DNA of 6,034 nt from Alphaproteobacteria bacterium (lineage in GTDB: Bacteria > Pseudomonadota > Alphaproteobacteria > Rickettsiales > VGDC01): positions 1 to 6,034 of the forward strand of contig VGDC01000133.1 in assembly GCA_016869895.1 (NCBI GenBank), read 5' to 3'. The first letter of the stretch is position 1, and each line of letters opens with the position of its first letter. The position numbers and the translations under genes were made by a program. Of this stretch, positions 1 through 6,034 are shown piece by piece. The notes beneath the pieces are model-generated. The model saw nothing but the letters and a program-made list of their open reading frames with translations. It did no database searches and was not told the DNA's origin.

Positions 1-240
1 GCCGAGTTCCTTCTTCATACCCTCAACGACTTTCACCTGCTTCTGCATGGGTTCGCTGAGTTTCTCGGCCACCATCTCCTTCTTCTCGACAAGCGCCGTC
101 TTGATAGACTCGGCTTTCTCTTCCATTTTCTCGCCCACCTGTTTCACCTTTTCAACCGTTTTCGTGGCGGTATCCTCCACTGCTCCGCTGGCGGTGTTGA
201 AGGTATCGGTGACCTGACCTTTCACTTTATCGGCGTAACT
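1..240 (-). other. Protein region: Lys/Glu-rich helical tail, continuing off the window
   Basis: Residues 1932-2011 change abruptly from beta-repeat to highly charged helical sequence. It starts SYADKVKGQVTDTFNTASGA, then VEDTATKTVEKVKQVGEKME, then AESIKTALVEKKEMVAEKL, SEPMQKQVKV and VEGMKKELG. I count 15 Lys, 12 Glu and 3 Asp in 80 residues, with Val/Ile/Leu/Met/Ala at recurring intervals of three or four, one proline and few glycines. This predicts an amphipathic helix or coiled coil, of a look shared with LEA-like or apolipoprotein-like helices; that likeness is compositional only. In CdiA proteins the FHA-2 region is usually followed by a pretoxin domain and a toxin. No VENN-type pretoxin motif is present in these 80 residues. 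Confidence 0.75.
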
Positions 241-3200
241 GGTCTCTTTTTTGCCATGGGTGTTGATCTGCGTTTCCTGCACATCAAGACCCACATCCGC
301 ACGGTCAAAGCCCAGTGCCGCGCCGCCGCTCACGGTGGTGGATTTCTCCACGCCGCCCTTGGCATCGATTTTGGCATCCTGCTTGGTGTTGATGACCGTG
401 CCTTCCATGCGGGTCTTGCCACCGGATTTGATGTTCACGTCACCGTCAGATTCCATGCGCACGCCGTCATAGTTCACTCCACCTTCGATGGCTGCGGTAT
501 CAACCCCGCCCAAGCCACCCGAGTTGGCGTTACCACCGAATGCACCGGCGATTTTGTCGCTTTTCGCGGCTTTGAGGTTCACGTCACCGCCTGCATCGAT
601 GCTGGTTCCGGCAGAGCTTTTCAGCTTCGTGCCTTCCAGATTGGTGTCATTGCCCGACTTGATTTCAATGCCGCCAGCGTTAATCGAACCCGCCTGTTTG
701 GTGGTGGATTTCTCGCCGGAGATGTTGAAGTTCAATCCGCCTTCGGTGCCGTTTTGGGCTTTATCGCCGCCTTTGGCCGCCTTGGTCTTGGTGGCGTTGA
801 ATCCACCGCCGACGGAAAGGTCATCCACCGTATTCTCCGCTGCGGTGAAGTTCACATTATTCCCCGCATCCAGCGTGGTCGTGCCAGTGGAGGTGATGTT
901 CGTGCCCTGCAGGTTCGTGTCGTTGCCGGATTTGATGCTCATTTTGCCGCCGGAATTCAGGCTGGAGCCTTCCTGTGTGGTGGCAGTCTTGTCGGTATAG
1001 CTTCCGGTTGCGCCGATGCCTGCGGAGCTGGAATTGGTTTTGCCTTTCTTATCCTGACCGCCTTTGCTCATGCTGAGTTCTGCGCCCACAGACCATCCGT
1101 CTTCCGTGTAGGTGCTTTCCGCCGCTTTAAAATTCACATCGTTCTTCGCTTCGACGGACATATCCCCGCCGGAGTTCAGGTTCGTGCCTTCGAAGGTGGC
1201 GTTATTGCCTGAAGAGATGGCCATCTTGCCACCGGAAGTGATGGAGCCTGCCACCGCCTCATCGGAGGTCTGAGTGGAGGTCTCGTAATCGCCGGAGGCG
1301 TTGAGGCCCATGCCTTTCGCGCCTTTGCCGCCGCTGCCCGCTTTGCCCTTCGATTTGGAAAGGGAAAGCGAAGCGTCGACACTCATGCCTTCTTCCGTTT
1401 TGGTTTCGGTGTCGCGCGCAGCCTTGAAGTTCAGGTCGCCGCCCGTAGCGATCGAGGCATCACCACCTGCGTTCAGGTTCGTGCCCTCGAATGTGGCATC
1501 ATCCTTGACCTTGATGTTCATGTTGCCGCCGGATGCTATGTTGCCCACCACCGCTTTGGAAGACGATTCGGTGGAGGAATCTTCGCCGTAACCCGCTGCA
1601 AGTTCGACGTTGACCTTCTTCTTCACGTCGATGCCCACTTTGGCTTCGGCATTAGCATTGCTGCTATCGCTGGTGGAAGTTTGGGTATCCCGCGCAGCTT
1701 TATAATCCAGCGAACCCGTCTCCAGATTCAGGTTGCCACCGGTTTCGATGTTCGTGCCTTCAAACGAAGTCTTGCCTTCGGTCTTGATGTCGCTATTGCC
1801 ACCCACTTTGATGTTGGACACGACTGCCTTGCTGGAAGACGCGCTTTCATCGCTGGTGTTGCGATCATAGCTGGCTTTCACGCCCGCGCCTGCGCCCGCA
1901 CCGGATTCGTTCGACGAATCACCCGTGGTGCTCGCCGAGTAATCCACTCCCGCGTTGGCTTCCGCATAAAGCCCGAAGCGTCCGGTGTTGGTTTCGCTGG
2001 AATCGCTGGAGAAGGTGGTGTCTGCAGCGGCTTTGCTTTCCCACGTTTTGGCGTCTTGTTTGAAGTCGCCGCCCACATCGATCTGCGTGCCTTCATCGCT
2101 GATTTTGTTCTCCGCCGTGCGCGTCAGGTTGCCACCGGATTTGATGGTGGACACTTGCGCTTTGGTCGAGCCTTCGGTGTTGCTGGTCTTGGTGTTGCTG
2201 ACCTGATAGCCCACGCCCGCATCCGCGCTGGCATCGACGCTTGCGCCAGCGGATGCGCCAAGCCCTTGCGCCCCTGCATTCACATTGGCGTTGGCTTCCG
2301 TGCCTGCGTCGGCGAACTGGCCGATGGTGGTGCGGTCAGAGGTCTTGTTGGTCACGTGCACATCCTGCGCCGCCGCGATGGTGATGTCCTTGGCCTTCAT
2401 ATCCAAATCGCCACCGGATTCGATATCCGAGCCGACGACTTTCATCTGGTCAGCGGCATTCAGTTTCATATTGCCGCCGGATTTCAGCGAAGACCCCTGA
2501 TGGGTCACATCCAGTGATTCGCTGGTGTCAATGGTCGCCTCCATATAATTAAGCGTATTGGCCGTGGTCGCGGAAGCATTCGCATTCGCTTCGACCCCTG
2601 CTTGCGATGTGCCGTCGCCAGAGGAAGCGCCTGCGCTGGCGTCAGCCGATGCACCCGCGTGGTTCTCGCTGGAAGCGTAGAAACCGATGCCCACATTCGT
2701 GCTGGTCGTGCGTGAGGTTTCGATATCCTGCGAAGCGAGGACATTGACGTTCTTCGCATCCACACCCAAATCGCCACCCGCTTCGACATTCGAGCCGCGC
2801 ACAGTCACATCATTCTCCGCCGCGATGTTCATGTTGCCGCCGGATTTCAGCGAAGATGCCGAACCGGTGGATTTGAACTTCTCGGTCGTGGTGGAGTTGG
2901 TTTCCATGAGCGAAACGCCACCGCTGGCATTGCGGTCGCTGGACGCACCCGCGGATGCGCTGGCATCAGCAGTTTGGCCTTCCGCAGTAGCGGAAGAGGC
3001 GGAATCGGATTTGTTATCCAGCGAGCTTTCCGAATCACGGACGGAAAGGAATGTGGTGGTCGATTCGGTGCGCTCCGATTTCTCGTAATTGCGGCCTTCG
3101 AGGATTTCGACTTCCTTGGCTTTGATGTCCATGTCGCCGCCGCTCTCGACATTGCTGCCCTGCACGGTCAGCGTTTTGCCGGAAGACAGCTTCGCATTGC

Positions 3201-6034
3201 CGCCGAAGTTGACGTTCGAGGCGACGCTTTCGCCTTTCTCGTTCTTGTCGGTCACGCTGCTTGTGCCATAGACCCCGCCGCCAACGCCCGCACCCGTGGT
3301 GGTCGAGGTGGAGGAGGAGCTGGTGGTGTTCTGACCGTCGAGGATTTTCAGGTCGCCGCCTGCTACCACGGAGCCATCACCGCCGACATTCACGTTGCTG
3401 CCTTGGATGACGGTATCGCCGCCGCTTTTGCTATCAAGATCGCCGCCGACATTGAAGTTGGAGGCGACATTGGTGGAGCTACTGTCGGTGTTGCTCTGGC
3501 TGGAGCCGTTGAACACGTTGCCCGTGTCGCTGGAGCGGGTGGAGGTGCGGCTATCCTGACGGTTGATGATGTTCACATCGCCGCCTGCGTTGATATTCGC
3601 ATCGCCCGCCACATCCACATCCGTGCCGGCGAAGGTCGTGTCGTTGCCGCTGTCGGTGGAGAGGTTACCGCCCACTTTCAGACCGGATTTGACCTGCGTG
3701 GTGGAGGATTCGGATTCATAGGACGAGTTCGCACCCGCGACCGCGCCGTGGCGTTCGGAAGCACGCTTGTCTTCGATGGTGTCGAAGACGATATCGTTTC
3801 CGGCTTTAAGCGAAGCATCGCCGCCCGCGCTCATATTCGCGCCACGGTTTTCGATGTTCTTCGCCGCATCAAGGGAGAGGTTTCCGGTAGCTGCGATGCT
3901 GCCCGTCTTGCCGATGTCGGTAGCGGTGTTGCCCGCGCCGCCGGTGGTGGAGGCATAGGTTTCGTTGATGATGCTGCCGTCACGGGATGCCAGCTGGATG
4001 TTAGCGCCGCTGATAGTACCGCTGGTGTTGGTGATGTTTCCCTGCGAGGCGATGTTCATATTATTGGCATTGATGGTGCCGCCCGTGTTGGTCACAGAAT
4101 CGACATCCAGATTCATATTGCTGGCGGTCAGGATGGCGCCGGAGGTGATCTGTGATTTGGTAGCCTCACTCAAATAAACCACGGGTGCGAGGACTTTCTG
4201 GCCATTCACTTCCTTTTCCACCATCCACACCATGTCGCCTTTCAGGCCGGCGAGCTGTTCTCCGGTGGGTTCTTTGCCATATTCAAGGCCGAGGGAAGAT
4301 GCCTGATTCGCCCCCGATACCATCAATAACTGCATGGATTCCGCTTCATCGCCGGAATTCAGCAGACCAGCCGCGCCCGAAAGCAGCAGCTGTTCGCGTA
4401 TCAGGCTCGCTTCATAATTCGCATCGCCCAAACGCTTCTGCAACTGTTCGACATCGATTCCCAGCAGTTTTGCCATGAAGTCAGAGCCCATGAATGCCGA
4501 ACCGACCATATATTTCGGGTTGGTTTCGATGAGGTAGTTGGAGTTTGGATTCTGGCTGACGACGAAGAAACCGTTCGGGTTGGTCGGTAGCGTGATGGTG
4601 AAGGTATAGGGCGTTGCATTGGCAGCGCCGAAGGGCGAGCTGTTGTTCACCAAACCGAAGTTATTGCCAGTGAGGTTATGGGCATAGACCGCCGCGCCCG
4701 TGCTGTGGACGGTGGAGCTTGCCGCAAGAGAAGTCGTGTCGCTGCGGTTATAGGTCCAGTCGCATGAATAATGGGGCAGGGCTGCAACGCCCTTGTCACA
4801 CCAGTTGTTCCACGTGCGGCGATATTCTTCTTTCTTCAGGTCATAGCTGTCGTTGGTGAAGGTAGAACCGACATTGCCGACCAATGCGACATTATAAGCG
4901 GAGATGATGCCGCCCAGGTTGATGGCGGTGTTGAATCCCGTCAGCGTCAATGTGCCGGCGGTGCTGCCTGCGAGCATCTGGGGGCGTTGGTCAGCGGTGG
5001 GCGCGCCGCCGAGGTAATATTGCTCGCGCGTCCATTCCTGTTCATAGTAATGGGTTTCGTCGTAACCACCGCCGACGCCTTCTTCATTCACATGATAGGG
5101 GCTGGAGCCGTCCTTATTCGTGTTGTTGGCGTATTTCTTCCAGACATTGCTGCCCCAGGCGCGCTGGTCGCCGCCGGTGATTTCATTTTTGATGGTCGCG
5201 GCGGTAACGGTGAGGTTGCGGCCAGCGATGATATTGTTGTTGTTGATGACGGTCGCAGCGTTAATTTCGATGTCGCGTGTCGCGTCCATCGTGCCGGAGG
5301 AATAGTTCTGAATGGTGGTCACTGCCGCGAGCTTCAGCAGGTTGTTGCCATAGAGCGAGCCGCTGTTGCTGATGCCGGTGCCGGTCGCGTTGATTTCCAG
5401 TGTATCATTCGCGCCGATGCCTCCGGTGGATGACACGAAAAGACTAGCAGCATTCAATTCCAGTTCATCGCCGGAATGGATGCCACCGAAATGGCTGAAA
5501 TCGTTGGTGATGTTCAACGTGCCTTTGCCCGTGCCGCTGCGCGCGGCGGCCAGCTGCGAATTCGCGCCTGCCATGCTCAGCGTATCGGTGTCGAGCATCA
5601 TGTCGCCTTCGGAGGTGAGCTTGCTGCCATCGGCGATGGTCACCGTGCTCGCATCGATGTCGACCGTATCGCCGTAAGCCGAACCGTTCGTGTCGAGTGT
5701 GATGGTATCCGCATCGGCTTTTAGCTGGCCATCCGCACCCCAGGTCGTGCCTTTGATGGCGAGCGCGCCCGTCTGCGTCAGAGACGCATCACGCCCCGCG
5801 AAACGCTTGTTGTTATCCGCTCCCGCAGTGGCGGATTTATCGTCCTTCAAAGAAGCGGAGTTCACGGTCAGGTCGCGTTTCGCGGTGGCGGTGCCGCCCG
5901 TCAGATGCACTTCGCCGTTCTGCGCCTGCAAGGTCAGGTCGCGTTCAGCGGTCAGCTTCGCATCCGTGGTCTTGATGGCATCGCTGCCGGATTCTGTCGT
6001 GGCGATTTTCATATAATGTTTCGCGGAAACCGCA
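1..6034 (-). CDS. Giant haemagglutinin-repeat exoprotein (FhaB/CdiA-like TpsA), internal fragment open at both ends
   Basis: One minus-strand frame stays open for 2011 codons across the entire window. In order it encodes degenerate beta-helix coils (residues 1-291, numbered from the base 6033 codon), an aromatic region (292-481), a conserved YLIET...VLAPVVYLS block (482-620), short NTGGTI-type coils (627-729), a long array of Fil_haemagg_2-like units (730-1926) and a charged helical tail (1932-2011). Proteins of this family are exported by Sec, secreted through an outer-membrane TpsB pore, and act at the cell surface as adhesins or as contact-dependent inhibition filaments. Composition fits secretion: rich in Gly, Ser, Thr, Asn, Asp and Ala, with only two cysteines. 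No signal peptide or TPS domain is present, so the true start is upstream of base 6034; the Met at 6012-6010 is internal. No stop is reached by base 1. Family assignment is strong; whether it is an adhesin or a CdiA toxin carrier cannot be decided here. Confidence 0.95.
256..1761 (-). repeat. Sub-block of the array: units 8-13 with EGTN anchors and Lys/Gly-rich loops
   Basis: Units 8 to 12 (91, 99, 94, 91 and 77 residues) plus partial unit 13 use the anchor EGTN or a near variant (EGTNIETGGN, EGTNLNAGGD, EGTNLNSGGD, QGTNITSTG, EGTKLKSSAG, EGTVINTKQD). Most continue with a FKAARDTE-like strand. Their loops are Lys/Gly-rich: VGIDVKKKVNVELAAGYGE, SKSKGKAGSGGKGAKGMG, SKGGQDKKGKTNSSS and TKTKAAKGGDKAQNG. 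The repeat decays toward the C-terminal side: unit 12 has lost the GGD turn, and unit 13 has only a short core before the helical tail. A change in anchor and loop chemistry partway along the array suggests a separate amplification from the preceding block. Confidence 0.7.
2471..2493 (-). repeat. 23-base exact direct repeat, copy A (partner at 2834-2856)
   Basis: The plus-strand bases beginning ttgccgccggatttcagc and ending gaaga are identical to those at 2834-2856. They encode the SSLKSGGN return turn. The offset of 363 bases is exactly 121 codons, the length of units 4 and 5. Confidence 0.9.
2834..2856 (-). repeat. 23-base exact direct repeat, copy B (partner at 2471-2493)
   Basis: This is the second copy of the 23-base identity. 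It lies in the same codon phase and encodes the SSLKSGGN turn that closes unit 4, whereas copy A closes unit 5. Identity at DNA level, including wobble bases, is higher than between most other turns in the array. Confidence 0.9.
3847..4155 (-). repeat. Short 20-residue beta-helix coils (NTGGTI-type)
   Basis: Residues 627-729 hold about three clear coils in tandem: TASNMNLDSVTNTGGTI, NANNMNIASQGNITNTSGTI and SGANIQLASRDGSIINE. A low-complexity excursion (TYASTTGGAGNTATD) and a return to strand (GSIAATGNLSLDAAKNIEN) follow. The pattern of alternating hydrophobics, a N-T/S-G turn and then an Ile strand is the classical filamentous haemagglutinin repeat. It directly follows the VLAPVVYLS motif and leads without a break into the longer repeat units, so it is best read as the entry of the second beta-helix. 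Confidence 0.75.
4174..4590 (-). other. Protein region: conserved CdiA/HecA-type block, YLIET segment through VLAPVVYLS motif
   Basis: Residues 482-620 begin with NPNGFF and SNYLIETNPKYMVGS, run through a helical stretch (GSDFMAKLLGIDVEQL, then KRLGDANYEASLIREQLL), then GLEYGKEPTGEQLAGLKGD and VWMVEKEV, and close with VLAPVVYLS. From memory of the family, CdiA and related large haemagglutinins carry the same order: a yLvETdP element, GSDY/ML, a KRLGDGxYEQxLxxEQ helix, a G..LT.EQ...L..DIVW element and a VLVPQVYL ending, placed just before the second haemagglutinin region. This is the most specific family signature in the window and contains no repeats. It separates two beta-helix regions and is expected to be extracytoplasmic. 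Its exact function is not settled by anything seen here. Confidence 0.8.
4591..5160 (-). other. Protein region: aromatic, Tyr/Trp-rich non-repetitive domain with the only cysteine pair
   Basis: Residues 292-481 break the beta-helix rhythm. The start is unusually aromatic (AWGSNVWKKYANNT, then HYYEQEWTREQYYLGG), followed by a short beta stretch (GTLTLTGFNTAINLGGIISA) and a second aromatic stretch containing WNNWCDK and HYSCDWTYN. Six of the roughly ten tryptophans in the whole fragment fall between 4741 and 5160. The two cysteines (codons 4798-4800 and 4762-4764, spaced CX11C) are the only ones in 2011 residues. Position and composition resemble the Tyr/Pro-rich and receptor-binding part between the two haemagglutinin regions of CdiA proteins. 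That equivalence is inferred from order and composition; a binding role is not shown by the sequence. Confidence 0.6.
5161..6034 (-). other. Protein region: degenerate filamentous-haemagglutinin beta-helix coils (FHA-1-like)
   Basis: Residues 1-291 of the fragment show short strand-turn repeats of about 20 residues, such as AKLTAERDLTLQAQNGEVHL, NNLLKLAAVTTIQNYSSGTM and AGRNLTVTAATIKNE. Alternating hydrophobic positions and Asn/Gly turns are what right-handed parallel beta-helices of the Fil_haemagg (PF05594-type) class look like. The last coils, around 5340-5170, are the most regular: ATRDIEINAATVINNN is followed by IAGRNLTVTAATIKNE. The first 200 residues are more degenerate. In the family this part forms the shaft that projects from the cell. 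The region continues beyond the window edge, so its length is unknown. The assignment rests on pattern and neighbours; no profile search was run. Confidence 0.8.

Larger units (their letters stand above)
1762..3162 (-). repeat. Sub-block of the array: units 4-7 with long Ala/Ser/Gly/Asn loops
   Basis: Units 4 to 7 (121, 121, 114 and 111 residues) are the longest and share a loop style not seen elsewhere in the array. Examples are ADASASAGASSDRNASGG in unit 4, AGASADASAGASSGDG and VEANANASATTANT in unit 5, EANANVNAGAQGLGASAGAS in unit 6, and YAEANAGVDYSAST with GAGAGAGVKASYD in unit 7. The core anchors are QGSNVESGGD, RGSNVEAGGD, VGSDIESGGD and EGTQIDVGGD. Shared length, loop composition and return motif (SSLKSGGNM in units 4 and 5) suggest that these units arose by duplication of one another. 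The loops are expected to project from the beta-helix and may be flexible. Confidence 0.7.
256..3846 (-). repeat. Tandem array of 12 full plus 1 partial haemagglutinin repeat units (Fil_haemagg_2-like, FHA-2)
   Basis: Residues 730-1926 are built from units beginning with an anchor such as QGSNVESGGD or EGTNLNAGGD. Each continues with one or two beta strands (xAKxVNV, ATGGDLNFKAARDTE), then a polar variable loop, then a return strand with SGGNMNI or SGGKMAI. Anchors start at 3846, 3630, 3405, 3162, 2799, 2436, 2094, 1761, 1488, 1191, 909, 636 and 405 (upper coordinate of each unit). Full-unit lengths in order are 72, 75, 81, 121, 121, 114, 111, 91, 99, 94, 91 and 77 residues; the thirteenth is about 50 residues and fades into the tail. 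The cores are similar while the loops differ in length and composition. In the family such arrays form the distal beta-helix of the filament and, in CdiA, take part in delivery across the target outer membrane. No profile search was run. Confidence 0.85.

Noticed and set aside
1..240. C-terminal toxin or autotransporter barrel
   Set aside because: The segment is a charged helix with no aromatic-ended beta barrel strands, no VENN motif and no catalytic motif; the true C-terminus is outside the window.
256..1212. Plus-strand open frame of 318 codons
   Set aside because: It is the codon-aligned mirror of the haemagglutinin frame. Its product has repetitive His/Val/Gly/Ala-rich text that simply reflects the sense repeats, and it ends at a Ser TCA codon of the sense strand.
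1681..2517. Plus-strand open frame of 278 codons
   Set aside because: Mirror frame of repeat units 6-8; it opens because the sense strand lacks TTA, CTA and TCA codons there.
256..3846. Regularly spaced short repeats as a possible CRISPR array
   Set aside because: The repeats are degenerate, in codon phase, spaced 216-363 bases apart and encode beta-helix turns; there are no constant-length spacers.
2974..4155. Plus-strand open frame of 393 codons, the longest start-to-stop frame
   Set aside because: It is the same mirror effect over repeat units 1-4. There is no recognisable domain and no convincing ribosome binding site, and it lies wholly inside the coherent sense gene.
4771..5433. Plus-strand open frame of 220 codons
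   Set aside because: Mirror frame of the aromatic region and neighbouring coils; no independent coding evidence.
6010..6012. Minus-strand ATG near the window edge as the gene start
   Set aside because: The frame stays open upstream to the edge (AVSAKHY before the Met), no purine-rich ribosome binding site precedes it, and no signal peptide or TPS domain follows.

Overview
The whole 6034-base window lies inside one very large gene on the minus strand. Reading every codon of the minus frame whose codons end on coordinates divisible by three gives 2011 consecutive sense codons from base 6033 to base 1, with no stop. Neither end of the gene is present. The protein belongs to the filamentous haemagglutinin / CdiA-like family of two-partner-secretion exoproteins (TpsA), which form long beta-helical surface filaments of Gram-negative bacteria. 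The organism is therefore a Gram-negative bacterium, probably a proteobacterium. GC content is moderate to high by eye and wobble positions lean to G or C. The sequence does not support a finer placement.

From N to C terminus (high to low coordinates) the layout is as follows. (1) About 6034-5161: degenerate haemagglutinin-type beta-helix coils of roughly 20 residues. (2) About 5160-4591: an aromatic, Tyr/Trp-rich non-repetitive region holding the only two cysteines in the window. (3) 4590-4174: a conserved block with a YLIET/NPKY segment, a helical part and the closing VLAPVVYLS motif, which matches what I know of the segment before the second repeat region in CdiA/HecA-type proteins. (4) About 4155-3847: short 20-residue NTGGTI-type coils. 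(5) 3846-256: at least 12 full and one partial haemagglutinin repeat units of the Fil_haemagg_2 type (72 to 121 residues each), in which a conserved beta core alternates with variable low-complexity loops. (6) 240-1: a Lys/Glu-rich, strongly helical tail that runs off the window.

The N-terminal signal peptide and TPS secretion domain should lie beyond base 6034. The C-terminus, and any toxin and immunity gene, should lie beyond base 1. The several long plus-strand open frames are shadows of this gene: the sense strand almost never uses the codons TTA, CTA or TCA, so the mirror frame rarely meets a stop. I see no RNA gene, mobile element, CRISPR array, promoter or terminator. The points most worth a second look are the helical tail where a pretoxin domain might be expected, the evolution of the repeat array, and the isolated cysteine pair.
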